From contig NZ_LZOZ01000008.1 in NCBI RefSeq assembly GCF_001679485.1, forward strand, positions 62,447 through 126,446: a DNA stretch of 64,000 bases, read 5' to 3'. The DNA is from Haemophilus sp. CCUG 60358 (GTDB taxonomy: Bacteria; Pseudomonadota; Gammaproteobacteria; Enterobacterales; Pasteurellaceae). Shown in pieces: positions 20,040-31,754 of this stretch (positions within the stretch are counted from its first letter, which is position 1; every line of letters begins with the position of its first letter). Both the position numbers and the translations under genes were made by a program. The notes under the pieces were generated by a model that made no database searches, was not told where the DNA came from, and saw nothing but the letters and a program-made list of their open reading frames with translations.

Positions 20040-21830
20040 ATGGATTACGCTCAAGAGGCCATTAATTCGCTTTTATGGATAGTAAAAACACTAGCGATGA
20101 CGGCTGTCGTGTTTAGCTTTGGTATTTTCTTATTAGTCCGTTTTACCCACTGGGGTAAACAATTTTGGCAATTTGCGAGTGGGTATCTTTCACCACGTCG
20201 AAGTATTAAACCTTTGCTATTTTTCTTATTAATTGTAGCGATGACATTAGTCAGTGTGCGTATTAGCTTGGTCCATTCTGAGTGGTATAACAATATGTAC
20301 ACATCCTTGCAGGAATTTAATGAACCTGTGTTTTGGGATCAAATGGTGCTGTTTTGTGTGATTGCGACAAGTTCAGTGATTGCCGCATTGCTTAGCTATT
20401 ATTTAGAGCAACGTTTTTCTATTGATTGGATCGAATGGTTGAATGGTCAGTTAGTCGATAAATGGATGAATAATCGCGCGTACTATAAAACGCAGTATGT
20501 TTCCGCTAACTTAGATAACCCCGATCAACGTATTCAACAAGATGTGCAATCCTATGTGCGAACCACGCTCTCTTTAAGTACCGGGGTAATTGATGCTGTC
20601 ACCTCCATGATTTCTTATACAATCTTATTGTGGGGATTAGCGGGACCAATGATGGTATTTGGTACTGAAATTCCACGCATGATGGTGTTCTTGGTATTTG
20701 CTTATGTGATTATCACTACCGCGATTGCATTCCGTTTAGGGCGTCCATTAATTATGTTGAATTTCGTCAACGAACGCTTAAACGCTAACTATCGTTATTC
20801 TTTAATTCGTATCAAAGAATATGCGGAAAGTGTGGCATTTTATGCGGGTGAGAAAGTTGAGAGTAGCCAACTTTATAAACAATTTGGCGCAGTGATCAAT
20901 AACATGTGGGATATTGTTTATCGAACCTTAAAATTCTCTGGTTTTAACCTAGTAGTAAGCCAAGTTTCCGTTGTGTTCCCTTTGTTAATTCAAGTGGGGC
21001 GTTATTTTGAGAAGCAAATTAAACTCGGCGATCTGATGCAAACGCTACAAGTATTTGGTAAATTGCATTCAAATCTTTCGTTCTTCCGTAATTCTTACGA
21101 TGGTTTTGCCGGATATAAAGCCACATTAGATCGTTTAACAGGCTTTAGTTATGCGATTGATATGGCGAATCATCAATCTACCTCCCATTTACACGAACAT
21201 GAAACTGACGTGATCTTTAAGGATTTAAGCATCAGTAATCCATTTGGAAAAACCTTAATTGAGAATTTAAATTTAACACTGCCACAAGGTTCAACCCTAT
21301 TAATTCAAGGTAATTCAGGTGTGGGTAAAACCACGTTGTTGAGAACCGTAGCAGGGCTTTGGGCGTATTCTGAAGGGGATGTGTATTGTCCCACTCATCA
21401 GCTTTTCTTATCGCAAAAGCCTTATTTACCGCAAGGTAGTTTGTTAACGGCACTGGCTTATCCGAATGAAGAAAAGGAATTTAATCGTGATGAGATGATT
21501 GATGTATTAAAACAAGTGTCTTTAGGGCATTTACAAGATCGTTTAGATCAAGAGCAAGATTGGACACGTATTCTTTCGCTAGGTGAGCAACAGCGTTTGG
21601 CTTTTGCTCGTTTGCTATTACATAAGCCGAAAGTCGCATTCCTGGACGAAGCCACGGCTAGTATGGATGAAGGCTTAGAAGATACGATGTATTGTCTGTT
21701 AAAAGAACGCTTACCTCATACAACGGTTATTAGCGTGGGGCATCGTTCAACCTTGCAGGCTTTCCATCAGCAACAATTGATAATTTTAGGTAACGGTAAG
21801 TGGCAATTCACTGATCGAAATCAGGTATAA
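20040..21830 (+). CDS. SbmA/BacA-like ABC transporter, fused permease and ATPase (YddA type)
   Basis: A 596-residue half transporter. Residues 1-370 form an ABC_membrane_2 domain with six hydrophobic segments and the family stretch VHSEWYNNMYTSLQ. The ATPase domain carries Walker A (GNSGVGKT, about 424-431), signature LSLGEQQRL (about 512) and Walker B VAFLDEA (about 535). Relatives import peptide antibiotics (SbmA, BacA) or export small molecules; the substrate here is unknown. The start is ATG 20040, after AGGTTGATT. It lies alone between yidE and mreB. Confidence 0.88.
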   Translation: MDYAQEAINSLLWIVKTLAMTAVVFSFGIFLLVRFTHWGKQFWQFASGYLSPRRSIKPLLFFLLIVAMTLVSVRISLVHSEWYNNMYTSLQEFNEPVFWDQMVLFCVIATSSVIAALLSYYLEQRFSIDWIEWLNGQLVDKWMNNRAYYKTQYVSANLDNPDQRIQQDVQSYVRTTLSLSTGVIDAVTSMISYTILLWGLAGPMMVFGTEIPRMMVFLVFAYVIITTAIAFRLGRPLIMLNFVNERLNANYRYSLIRIKEYAESVAFYAGEKVESSQLYKQFGAVINNMWDIVYRTLKFSGFNLVVSQVSVVFPLLIQVGRYFEKQIKLGDLMQTLQVFGKLHSNLSFFRNSYDGFAGYKATLDRLTGFSYAIDMANHQSTSHLHEHETDVIFKDLSISNPFGKTLIENLNLTLPQGSTLLIQGNSGVGKTTLLRTVAGLWAYSEGDVYCPTHQLFLSQKPYLPQGSLLTALAYPNEEKEFNRDEMIDVLKQVSLGHLQDRLDQEQDWTRILSLGEQQRLAFARLLLHKPKVAFLDEATASMDEGLEDTMYCLLKERLPHTTVISVGHRSTLQAFHQQQLIILGNGKWQFTDRNQV

Positions 21831-21968
21831 AATACCACTAAAATTGACCGCACTTACCTTGTTAGAAAAAATCGCGAGGTAAGTGTAGAGGATCAAGGCA
21901 AAAAATCCTGTTATCAAGCTCGATTTTTTGGTACATTTAGCACAATTTTTTTCTATGCTCAGAAATGA

Positions 21969-23057
<1,089 letters not shown>

Positions 23058-23062
23058 TCTCT

Positions 23063-23121
23063 AAAAGTGCGGTCAGAAAAATCGGCGTTTTTAATTCGTC
23101 TGATTTTTTGACCGCACTTTT
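23063..23121. terminator. Long inverted uptake-sequence hairpin between mreB and mreC
   Basis: AAAAGTGCGGTCA (from 23063) pairs with TGACCGCACTTTT (ending 23121); an inner AAAAATC/GATTTTT pair lengthens the stem to about 20 bases. It begins 6 bases after the mreB stop. It probably terminates a fraction of transcripts, keeping MreB more abundant than MreC and MreD. Confidence 0.65.
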
Positions 23122-23143
23122 CCTTTTAACCCTAGGACAGTGA

Positions 23144-24208
23144 ATGAAACCCATTTTTGGTAAAGCACCACCATTAGGTATCCGACTCGCATTAGCGGTG
23201 ATTGCTTCGATGACACTCATTTTAGTTGATGGACAAACTTCATCAATGACGAAGGCGCGTAGTGTGATGGAAACTGCCGTTGGAGGATTGTATTACCTTG
23301 CGAATGGGCCAAGAACAGTTCTAGATGGTGTATCAAGCAACTTGGTTGATACCAATAAACTGCTTATTGAAAATAAAGTATTGCGTGAGCAATTGCGTGA
23401 GAAAAATGCTGATCTTTTATTATTGGATCAACTCAAAGTAGAAAACCAACGTCTTCGTTTACTGCTTAATTCGCCTTTACGCACAGATGAATACAAAAAA
23501 ATTGCCGAAGTGCTTACCGCTGAAACTGATGTTTATCGTCAACAAGTGGTGATTAATCAAGGGGAACGTGATGGCGCTTATGTTGGTCAGCCCGTGATTG
23601 ATGAAAAAGGAATGATTGGGCAGATTATATCTGTGGGTGAAAATACGAGTCGCGTATTGCTTTTAACGGATGTAACCCATTCAATTCCAGTACAAGTTTT
23701 ACGTAATGATGTGCGTGTGATAGCGAGTGGTACGGGGCATTCTGATGAACTTACCTTAGATAATGTGCCTCGTTCCGTAGATATTGAAAAAGGCGATTTA
23801 TTAGTAACTTCAGGTTTGGGTGGCCGTTTTGTGGAAGGCTATCCAGTGGCAGTGGTACAAAGTGTGTCTCGTGATGGTTCTAATTATTTTGCGACGGTAA
23901 AAGCGAAACCTTTGGCTGAATTAGATCGTTTACGTTATTTACTTTTACTCTGGCCGAGCAATCTTGATATGTCGAAAGTGAAATCCATGTCACCAGAAGA
24001 AGTGCGTCGTTTAGTACAGCAACGTTTAGAAAGCCAAGCCCATGAAGCGACACATTCTGTGAGTAAAACCAAAATTACAGATGATCAAGAGGATGGAGCG
24101 CAGCCGCATACAGGAAAAGAAATTGTGGATCCTGATATTCCGACCACAATGCCTCAACAAGAGGAACCCATTTCTCCAGATCAGCAACAACATAGGGAAG
24201 AAGACTAA
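23144..24208 (+). CDS. mreC: Rod shape-determining protein MreC
   Basis: A 354-residue protein: one N-terminal membrane helix (IRLALAVIASMTLILVD), a coiled coil (about 60-110, LLIENKVLREQLREKNADL), and two beta-barrel subdomains (QVVINQGERDGAYVGQPV, GLGGRFVEGYPVAVV). It links MreB and the wall synthases from the periplasm. The C-terminal 70 residues are low-complexity and rich in Gln, Pro and acidic residues. The stop overlaps the mreD start by one base. Confidence 0.96.
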   Translation: MKPIFGKAPPLGIRLALAVIASMTLILVDGQTSSMTKARSVMETAVGGLYYLANGPRTVLDGVSSNLVDTNKLLIENKVLREQLREKNADLLLLDQLKVENQRLRLLLNSPLRTDEYKKIAEVLTAETDVYRQQVVINQGERDGAYVGQPVIDEKGMIGQIISVGENTSRVLLLTDVTHSIPVQVLRNDVRVIASGTGHSDELTLDNVPRSVDIEKGDLLVTSGLGGRFVEGYPVAVVQSVSRDGSNYFATVKAKPLAELDRLRYLLLLWPSNLDMSKVKSMSPEEVRRLVQQRLESQAHEATHSVSKTKITDDQEDGAQPHTGKEIVDPDIPTTMPQQEEPISPDQQQHREED

Positions 24209-24696
24209 TGCAAGGGCGTTTTATTTTTCAATGGGCGACCATTTTATGCTTCTTTGTTGTAGCATTAATTATGGAATTAGCCCCATGGCCAGCAGGCTTT
24301 CAAGCTTTTAAACCGTCTTGGTTGGTTTTAGTTTTGCTTTATTGGACCCTTGCGTTACCTGATAGAGTAAGCATTGGTTGGGCATTTTTACTCGGGGTTT
24401 TATGGGATATCGTGCTAGGCTCTATTCTTGGGGTTCATGCACTGGTGCTTTCTGTTGCTTTCTATTTTGTTTCCAAATATTACCTAATTTTGCGCAACCT
24501 TTCTCTTTGGTTCCAAAGTTTATTGGTACTTCTTTTTGTTTTTGCGATTCGAGTGGTTATTTTCTTGGTTGAATTCTCTTTGCATGGGGCATTTTTCAAC
24601 TGGCAGGAAATCTTTGGTGCCATCGCATCAGGTGTGTTATGGCCATGGGTTTTCTTATTGATGCGTACTGCACGTCGAAGAGTCGGATTGTATTAA
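24208..24696 (+). CDS. mreD: Rod shape-determining protein MreD
   Basis: A 162-residue protein with five or six hydrophobic segments, the usual size for MreD. Motifs LAPWPAGFQAFKPSWLVLVLLYW and GLLWDIVLGSILGVHAL-like GVLWDIVLGSILGVH fit the family. It completes the MreBCD elongation complex in the inner membrane and is translationally coupled to mreC (TAATG). Confidence 0.94.
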   Translation: MQGRFIFQWATILCFFVVALIMELAPWPAGFQAFKPSWLVLVLLYWTLALPDRVSIGWAFLLGVLWDIVLGSILGVHALVLSVAFYFVSKYYLILRNLSLWFQSLLVLLFVFAIRVVIFLVEFSLHGAFFNWQEIFGAIASGVLWPWVFLLMRTARRRVGLY

Positions 24697-24701
24697 TCAT
24701 A

Positions 24702-24736
24702 AAAAAAGCTGATGAAGGAGTTCATCAGCTTTTCTT
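24702..24736. terminator. Bidirectional terminator between mreD and rhlB
   Basis: AAAAGCTGATGAA and TTCATCAGCTTTT form a 13-base perfect stem around GGAG, with A and T runs outside. It serves the convergent mreD and rhlB. Confidence 0.85.
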
Positions 24737-24737
24737 T

Positions 24738-25997
24738 TTAGTTTTTACGACGATAGTTTGTTTTTCTCATCGTAGTATTTCTCGTTTGAGGCGTAGGATT
24801 GCGTTTTAAACGATAAGGTTTAGGAATATCACTAATCAATGAATTCGGATCATATTGACTGACCGGAATAGAATGACCAATGTATTCTTCAATTGCCGGT
24901 AAATTCATCGCATATTCTTCACAAGCAAAGCTGATAGATACACCACTTTCACCCGCTCGACCAGTACGGCCAATACGGTGAACGTAATCTTCTCGATCAT
25001 CAGGTAAATCAAAGTTAAAGACATGAGTCACGTCTGAAATATGTAATCCACGCGCGGCAACATCGGTTGCGACGAGAACATCGAGTTCACCATCGGTAAA
25101 TTGCTTGAGCAATGAAAGACGTTTTTTCTGTGCTACATCACCTGTGAGTAATCCTACTCGATGACCATCTGCGGCTAAATAGCCCCAAATTTCTTCACAT
25201 TTATGTTTAGTATTCGCAAAAACAATGCAACGCTCTGGCCATTCCTCTTCCATTAACGTGAGCAAGAGAGGAATTTTGTCTTCATTTGAGGGATAGAATA
25301 GTTCCTCTTTAATTCGATGCCCCGTTTTTTGTTCTGGTTCAATTTCAATGTATTCTGGGGAATTCATATCTTCAAAGGCAAGTTCGCGCACTTTGTAAGA
25401 GAGCGTTGCAGAAAAGAGCATGGTGAGTCGTTCTTGCGGAGAAGGACATTTACGTAATAAATAACGAATATCACGAATGAAACCTAAATCAAACATACGA
25501 TCCGCTTCATCCAATACTACGACTTGGATATCATCTAAACGGATAATCCCTTGTTTCACGTAGTCAATCACACGACCAGTTGTACCAATTAAAATATCCA
25601 CACCGGCTTCAATCGCTTTAAGTTGTTTATCATAGCCATCACCACCATAAGCCAGTGCGGTTCGTAATCCACTTGTTTTTGCTAATAACTCAGCATCATG
25701 ATTAATTTGCACGGCCAGTTCACGGGTTGGTGCAAGAATTAATGCACGGGGTTGATTGGTGGCAAAATCAGGTTGATGTGTTAATAAGTGATGAAATGTT
25801 GCCGTTAAAAATGCCATTGTTTTACCTGTGCCGGTTTGCGCTTGGCCAGCAACATCTTTTCCTTGTAATGTGATAGGTAATGATAAAGCTTGAATCGGAG
25901 TACAATATTCAAATCCCTTGTCTTGTAGGGCTTTTTGTACGATAGGATGTAATGGAAGATCAGCAAACCGCTGCTGACTTAAATAATTTTCTTGCAT
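24738..25997 (-). CDS. rhlB: ATP-dependent RNA helicase RhlB
   Basis: A 419-residue DEAD-box helicase: Q motif (GFEYCTPIQ), motif I AQTGTGKT, Ia [43 protein letters not shown]. The N-terminal [13 protein letters not shown] and the basic C-terminal tail ([11 protein letters not shown]) match RhlB rather than other DEAD-box proteins. RhlB is a helper in the RNA degradosome. ATG 25997 is chosen by alignment with RhlB; a GTG 15 codons upstream is possible but would add an atypical leader. Confidence 0.92.
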   Translation of the reverse strand: MQENYLSQQRFADLPLHPIVQKALQDKGFEYCTPIQALSLPITLQGKDVAGQAQTGTGKTMAFLTATFHHLLTHQPDFATNQPRALILAPTRELAVQINHDAELLAKTSGLRTALAYGGDGYDKQLKAIEAGVDILIGTTGRVIDYVKQGIIRLDDIQVVVLDEADRMFDLGFIRDIRYLLRKCPSPQERLTMLFSATLSYKVRELAFEDMNSPEYIEIEPEQKTGHRIKEELFYPSNEDKIPLLLTLMEEEWPERCIVFANTKHKCEEIWGYLAADGHRVGLLTGDVAQKKRLSLLKQFTDGELDVLVATDVAARGLHISDVTHVFNFDLPDDREDYVHRIGRTGRAGESGVSISFACEEYAMNLPAIEEYIGHSIPVSQYDPNSLISDIPKPYRLKRNPTPQTRNTTMRKTNYRRKN

Positions 25998-26087
25998 AAT
26001 AAATAACAGGTTCTCATAAATAAATGGGGCTAAGGATAGCACGAAGTCAGAAAAATATCCTTAAAAATGACTCGCTTATTAATAGGA

Positions 26088-26365
26088 TTAAGCTTGTGAT
26101 TGAGCAGATTGGGTTCGTTCCCATTTTCTTGCAATATAGCTACAAGTTGGGTGCAAAGTGAGCTTTTTAGCTTGGATAAAATGAATTAAGGCTTGATAGA
26201 GTTTGTCTGCCACACCTTGCCCTCGAAGAGAATCATCAACAAATGTATGATTAGCATTAATGGTATCCGATGTTTCATAAAAATAGGTAAGTTTCGCGAT
26301 TTTCTTCCCTTGCTCATCGAGTAAGAAAAACTCGCCCTGTTCACCATTATCGTGATGTTGAAGAG

Positions 26366-26369
<4 letters not shown>
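26088..26369 (-). CDS. GNAT-like N-acetyltransferase domain protein (YjdJ type)
   Basis: A 93-residue single-domain protein. [17 protein letters not shown], the [18 protein letters not shown] acetyl-CoA loop (RGQGVA) and the C-terminal [13 protein letters not shown] identify the small GNAT_2/YjdJ-like family; the substrate is unknown. ATG 26369 is preferred: GGAG lies 6-7 bases upstream and the ATG overlaps the yacG stop as ATGA. An ATG four codons earlier lacks a ribosome site. Confidence 0.85.
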
Positions 26370-27248
<879 letters not shown>

Positions 27249-27271
27249 TCAATGTTGCCAATATATTACAT

Positions 27272-27949
27272 TTATAGGGTTATTGCACTGGTGATGATTA
27301 AAGATAAGCAAAGAAAGGGACCGAAAGGTAAAACGGACTTACGAGAAATCCAATAGACTATGATGCCTAATAAACAGGCAGTGAATAAGAAAAGTGGTAA
27401 GTGTGCGATGGTGAGATAAGTGCCTATTCCTAAAGCGAGCCAATAATCGCCACGGCCTAAGGCTTCCTTCTTATAAAACCATTTAGACAAATAATAAATG
27501 ATGCAAAAAACACTGAAAAAACTAACTGCACTTTCTAAACTTTGAGAAAGTGTCAGAATTGAAAATTCTTGATGTGCGCCGAATAAACCTAGGAAAAATA
27601 AAAAGAGGCAAGGTGTCGGTGAAATCAGTTGATAATGCCAGTCTAGCCAACTGATGGCAAAAAGCAGACTAAGCGTAATTGCTAGCCATAAAGTAAATAA
27701 TTCATCTTGTAGAAAGTAATAGAGTACGGCAAAACTGAGTCCAAATCCTAAAAAATAAAGAAAAATATGACCGCACTTTTGAGATTTAATTGCTGCTTTT
27801 TTGCTGTGAAATAAGTACCTGTTTTCAGGATAAAGTTCAATATAGTTCTGATAAATTTCTTGTTGGAGATTGGGGATAAAACGATCGATATAAAGCCAAG
27901 CAAAGATACCCGCTAAACCACCCAATAAGAAAAAGGCTAATGTCATCAT
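27272..27949 (-). CDS. pilD: Type IV prepilin peptidase
   Basis: A 225-residue polytopic aspartic protease. The first catalytic aspartate is in SWLDWHYQLISP and the second in the GxGD motif (GRGDYW). It cleaves the leader of PilA and other prepilins at the inner membrane. The cytoplasmic N-terminal CxxC pairs of long PilD proteins are absent, and the protein is about 60 residues shorter. The start ATGATG overlaps the pilC stop. Confidence 0.9.
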   Translation of the reverse strand: MMTLAFFLLGGLAGIFAWLYIDRFIPNLQQEIYQNYIELYPENRYLFHSKKAAIKSQKCGHIFLYFLGFGLSFAVLYYFLQDELFTLWLAITLSLLFAISWLDWHYQLISPTPCLFLFFLGLFGAHQEFSILTLSQSLESAVSFFSVFCIIYYLSKWFYKKEALGRGDYWLALGIGTYLTIAHLPLFLFTACLLGIIVYWISRKSVLPFGPFLCLSLIITSAITL

Positions 27950-29169
27950 TGGATTACGGATCCCATATTAAAAATCGGCAGATACATGCCCATCATAATA
28001 ATACCGATTAAACTACCAATGATGAGCATCATTAAAGGCTCTAAAAGTTGGGAAAGTAAATCAATTTGATGATTGAGCTTTTCTTGATAGTTATCAGCAA
28101 TATGACGCAACATCAACGCAAGTTTTCCACTTTTTTCTCCAATCTGTAGCATTTGTTGTGCTTCCATTGGGAAAAGATGACTACTGACACTTTCTGAAAA
28201 TGGATAACCTTGCGAAACCCACTGTAAAATTGACCGCACTTCTTGTTGTAGCAGAATATCACCTTTTAAGGTACGTTGTGTTTGCCAGGTTTGTTGTTTT
28301 GGGAGGAAGCTATTTAACGCAGGTGTTAATGCCACCCCGGATTGAAGCATTAATTGCAGGTTATGGCTAAAACTGATTAAACGAGAAAGGCAAATGATAT
28401 TGCCCCAAATCGGCATACGATTAACTAGCGCATTCTTTTTTTGATTCAGCCAAAGGGAATGTTTTAATGCCATCTTCAACATAAAAATAGCGAAAGTGCA
28501 GGCAATCATTAACGCAACAAAATGATGTTGTAGGAATTGAGACATAGTTAATAATACGGCAGTTAATGTAGGCAATTCAGTGGAATTTTCGCCATACATT
28601 TCAGCAAATTGCGGTACAACGAAGAGTAATAAAATCAACGTAAGTGAAAGCGAAATACCTAATACCATGGCAGGATAAAGCATAATTTTTTGCAATTTGC
28701 GTTGAAGCGTTAATGATTGCGTTCGACGTTCTGCAATTTTAGTGCATACCTCTGCCAGTTTTCCGGTCATTTCTCCCACTTGAATAAGTTGAATCTCTTG
28801 AAAGTTTAAATACTTTCCTTGTATTTCCAAGCTTTGTGAAAACGGAAGACCACTTTCAATTAACTCAATTAAGGCGCTAAGCCACTGATGCAAACCCAAT
28901 TGTGTGCAGTTGTCTTGCAAAATATGTAATGCATTTTTTAATGGAATGGCAGAACTGAGCAATGTAGCCAGTTGATTCAATAAAGCACTGATTTCTGCAT
29001 TTTTCGGTTTCTGATTAAGTTGCCAATCTTGTTGCAAGCGAATGTGACTAAAACCTTTTGCAATTAACAGAAATTGTGCGGCTTGTTTAGATTGTGCAAC
29101 AAGACTGCCTTTTTGCCATTGTTGCCGCTGATCATAGGCTTGGAAATAAAAGAGTTTTTGCTTTGCCAT
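27946..29169 (-). CDS. pilC: Type IV pilus inner-membrane platform protein
   Basis: A 407-residue GspF-family protein with two repeated cytoplasmic domains, each followed by hydrophobic segments (ILYPAMVLGISLSLTLILLL; C-terminal LEPLMMLIIGSLIGIIMMGMY-type segment). VGEMTGKLAEV and IGEKSGKLALM are the duplicated family motif. It couples the PilB motor to pilin assembly. It starts 8 bases after the pilB stop. Two uptake-type cores lie nearby (28231 inside). Confidence 0.93.
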   Translation of the reverse strand: MAKQKLFYFQAYDQRQQWQKGSLVAQSKQAAQFLLIAKGFSHIRLQQDWQLNQKPKNAEISALLNQLATLLSSAIPLKNALHILQDNCTQLGLHQWLSALIELIESGLPFSQSLEIQGKYLNFQEIQLIQVGEMTGKLAEVCTKIAERRTQSLTLQRKLQKIMLYPAMVLGISLSLTLILLLFVVPQFAEMYGENSTELPTLTAVLLTMSQFLQHHFVALMIACTFAIFMLKMALKHSLWLNQKKNALVNRMPIWGNIICLSRLISFSHNLQLMLQSGVALTPALNSFLPKQQTWQTQRTLKGDILLQQEVRSILQWVSQGYPFSESVSSHLFPMEAQQMLQIGEKSGKLALMLRHIADNYQEKLNHQIDLLSQLLEPLMMLIIGSLIGIIMMGMYLPIFNMGSVIQ

Positions 29170-29177
29170 AGAGACTC

Positions 29178-30557
29178 CTATTTTTTACCTAACACACGTT
29201 GAATTTCATCAAGATCGGTGATGTTATCTTTTACTTTTTCTAATGCACTTTGATAAAGTGAATCGAAATCAGTTTGGTAACAGTTATTTTCACATTGTAA
29301 AAATTGATACACCCCAATACGCCCTTGATACCCCTGATGGCAATCGCAAGACTCACTAAAATGTTGACTGCACTTTAAGCAACGTTTACGCACCAATCGC
29401 TGTGCGATAACTAATAAGAGACTATTTTCAATTTCATGAGATTGAATGCCTAGTTGTTGCAAGCGTGAAATTGCTGAGAGGGCATCGTTGGTATGTAAGG
29501 TAGAAAGCACTAAATGGCCGGTTTGAGCTGCTCTTAATGCCATTAATGCACTTTCTTCATCTCGAATTTCACCAAGCATAATAATGTCGGGGTCTTGCCG
29601 TAAAAATGTACGAAGTAATCGACTAAAGTCTAAACCGATTTGCGGATTCACTTGAGTTTGAATGATGCCTTCTAATTCAATTTCAACGGGATCCTCTGCC
29701 GTCATAATATGTTTATCTGGCGTATTGAGCCATTGAAGTGCGGTATAAAGTGAGATACTTTTTCCGCTTCCCGTTGGTCCAGTCACAAGAATTAAACCTT
29801 GCGGTTGGCTGAGTGCATGTTGAAATTGGCTTTGTTGGTTTTGTGTCATACCCAACTCAGCAAAACTTAGTTGGACAGGTTTATTTTGTTGTAACCGTAA
29901 TACCGCTTTTTCTCCCCAATGCGTGGGTAAGGTAGAAAGGCGGAAATCTAAAATATCGGAGAATGTCGTTTTGAATTGAAAGCGGCCATCTTGTGGTAGC
30001 CGAGTTTCACTGATATCTAGTTTGGCTAAGAGTTTTAAACGAGAAATCACACGATTGGCGAGTGCTTTACTGATAATCGGCTGTGGTTGGAGTACACCAT
30101 CAATACGTAAACGAATTAAAAGCCCATTTGGTTGAGTTTCTAAATGAATATCGGAGGCATTTTTTTGCAGGGCTGTTTCAAAAATACCATTTAATAATTG
30201 AATAACGGGTTCATCTTCATTAGATAAATTAGCAGTGCTTTCGTCTTCTGAATGATGATAAAACGTCGTTTGCTCTTCTATTTGATTGGCTTTAGGGGCA
30301 AGGGATTGTAAAAGTTGTTTGAGTTGGGCTGTTTCAAATAAAATCGGTTCAACTAATTTTCCACTTAAAAAAGCAAAGGTTTCACAAGCCGCAAGATTAT
30401 TCAGCGAATCCACGGCAAGCCATAAATGGTGCTCGTCTTCTTTAAGAGGGAGCGCAAAGTAACGTAACAGCAATGCTTGTTGCTGTTGGTTTTGTTGCCA
30501 ATATTGTGGCGAGATATGATAAATCTCGCCATTTTTTGCGATTGCTTGATAGGCCAT
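29178..30557 (-). CDS. pilB: Type IV pilus extension ATPase
   Basis: A 459-residue GspE/PilB ATPase. Walker A GPTGSGKS, Asp box and Walker B (DPDIIMLGEIRDEES), His box (GHLVLSTLHTND), and a zinc tetracysteine CLKCSQHFSESCDC close to the C terminus. The N-terminal GspE_N domain is degenerate or short compared with the about 560-residue Pseudomonas PilB, as in other Pasteurellaceae. It powers pilus polymerisation and DNA uptake. Only 6 bases separate it from pilA. Confidence 0.95.
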   Translation of the reverse strand: MAYQAIAKNGEIYHISPQYWQQNQQQQALLLRYFALPLKEDEHHLWLAVDSLNNLAACETFAFLSGKLVEPILFETAQLKQLLQSLAPKANQIEEQTTFYHHSEDESTANLSNEDEPVIQLLNGIFETALQKNASDIHLETQPNGLLIRLRIDGVLQPQPIISKALANRVISRLKLLAKLDISETRLPQDGRFQFKTTFSDILDFRLSTLPTHWGEKAVLRLQQNKPVQLSFAELGMTQNQQSQFQHALSQPQGLILVTGPTGSGKSISLYTALQWLNTPDKHIMTAEDPVEIELEGIIQTQVNPQIGLDFSRLLRTFLRQDPDIIMLGEIRDEESALMALRAAQTGHLVLSTLHTNDALSAISRLQQLGIQSHEIENSLLLVIAQRLVRKRCLKCSQHFSESCDCHQGYQGRIGVYQFLQCENNCYQTDFDSLYQSALEKVKDNITDLDEIQRVLGKK

Positions 30558-30563
30558 GTTTCG

Positions 30564-31007
30564 CTATTTGGTAGGAGAGCAGAAACCCGCAGGGAATAAA
30601 TCCACATTGCTTGGGCAAGCGGTTGTCCAAGTGACACCTGATGAGGTTGAGCCTGTCGCCGTTAAAGAATAACTGATCCCATCCAATGTGCCATTTCCTG
30701 TTACCGTAATCACACCCGATTTCGTGGTAATGGATTTAACATAGCCTTTTGCAGTAGTGATGTCTGCTGCAATGCCATTTGAACCACCAGAACAGTTTGT
30801 TGGGGCATTGGTGCTATAGACACATAATTCCACATCAGATTTATAAGGTGCAGAAGCTTGCAACAATTCGGAGATGGCTGCTTTTTTGGTATAATTTTGA
30901 TAAGACGGAATGGCGATCGTCGCGAGAATAGCAATAATCGCAATCACGATCATCAATTCAATTAACGTAAAACCTTTATGTAAGGGTTTAGAAAAAGTCA
31001 GTTTCAT
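30564..31007 (-). CDS. pilA: Type IV major prepilin
   Basis: A 147-residue type IVa prepilin. The leader [12 protein letters not shown] is cut before FTLIE, leaving Phe1 and Glu5, followed by the hydrophobic helix [21 protein letters not shown] cysteine pair in the centre ([11 protein letters not shown]) and another at the C terminus ([13 protein letters not shown]) can form disulfides. ATG 31007 is chosen because AAGGAAA lies upstream and the leader is of standard size; 39 further in-frame codons upstream run through the regulatory region. A CRP-S site lies about 108 bases upstream. Confidence 0.95.
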   Translation of the reverse strand: MKLTFSKPLHKGFTLIELMIVIAIIAILATIAIPSYQNYTKKAAISELLQASAPYKSDVELCVYSTNAPTNCSGGSNGIAADITTAKGYVKSITTKSGVITVTGNGTLDGISYSLTATGSTSSGVTWTTACPSNVDLFPAGFCSPTK

Positions 31008-31104
31008 TAAATTAAATTTCCTTTTGGTTGAATAAAAAAATGCCAGAATTTTGGCTGCAACATTGTGTAAAAGGGAAAGATGAAAGTAAAACTGACCGCA
31101 CTTC

Positions 31105-31126
31105 TTTTGCGATCGAGATCGCAAAA
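31105..31126. promoter_or_regulatory. CRP-S (Sxy-dependent) competence regulatory site
   Basis: Two perfect 10-base arms, TTTTGCGATC and GATCGCAAAA, flank GA. The TGCGA-N6-TCGCA core is the non-canonical CRP-S site that in H. influenzae needs both CRP and the competence regulator Sxy. It is centred 108 bases before the pilA ATG and 36 before the ampD ATG; pilABCD is a known competence operon, so pilA is the likely target. Confidence 0.88.
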
Positions 31127-31151
31127 ATGAAATTTAATCGCAGAAAAACAG

Positions 31152-31715
31152 ATGAATAAGATAAAAAATGGCTGGTTAAGCCAAACAAGAAAAGTAATTT
31201 CACCACATTTTGATGAACGTCCTGATGTAGAGGATATTTCATTACTCGTCATTCATTACATCAGTTTGCCGCCAGAACAATTTGGTGGGGGATATGTAGA
31301 TGATTTTTTCCAAGGAAAACTCGATCCCACTATCCATCCTTATTTTGAAGAGATTTATCAATTTCGCGTGTCTGCCCATTGTTTAATTGAACGGGATGGC
31401 AAGGTGACGCAATATGTGAGTTTCGATGATAGAGCATGGCATGCGGGGCTTTCTTGCTTTGAAGGTCGGGATAAATGCAATGATTTTGCGATTGGGATTG
31501 AGCTAGAGGGCAGTAATGAACAACCTTTTACAGCGGAACAATACCAAGTGCTTGCTGCATTAACACGAGATATCATGCAAGCTTATCCGAAAATAACGCT
31601 CGATCGTATTGTCGGGCATTGCGATATTTCGCCTGGTCGTAAGATCGATCCAGGTCAATATTTTGAATGGGAACGCTATTTAGCGTTAGTCAAAAAAGGT
31701 TTGGATGAAAAATAA
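31152..31715 (+). CDS. ampD: 1,6-anhydro-N-acetylmuramyl-L-alanine amidase
   Basis: A 187-residue amidase_2 family enzyme with zinc ligands in VIHYISLPP (His), SAHCLIERDG and GHCDISPGRKIDPG (His, Asp). It is cytoplasmic (no signal peptide) and removes the peptide from anhydromuropeptides imported by AmpG (5773). It is divergent from pilA. No clear Shine-Dalgarno sequence precedes the ATG. An inverted uptake-sequence terminator follows at 31949. Confidence 0.94.
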   Translation: MNKIKNGWLSQTRKVISPHFDERPDVEDISLLVIHYISLPPEQFGGGYVDDFFQGKLDPTIHPYFEEIYQFRVSAHCLIERDGKVTQYVSFDDRAWHAGLSCFEGRDKCNDFAIGIELEGSNEQPFTAEQYQVLAALTRDIMQAYPKITLDRIVGHCDISPGRKIDPGQYFEWERYLALVKKGLDEK

Positions 31716-31754
31716 CCACTAAAATTTTTACTTGAGTGTGAATAAGATGATTTC

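Noticed and set aside
21845..21895. CACTTACCT/AGGTAAGTG hairpin after the SbmA-like gene as a terminator
   Set aside because: Nine paired bases with a 17-base loop, but no T run follows on either strand; support is too weak to list as a terminator.
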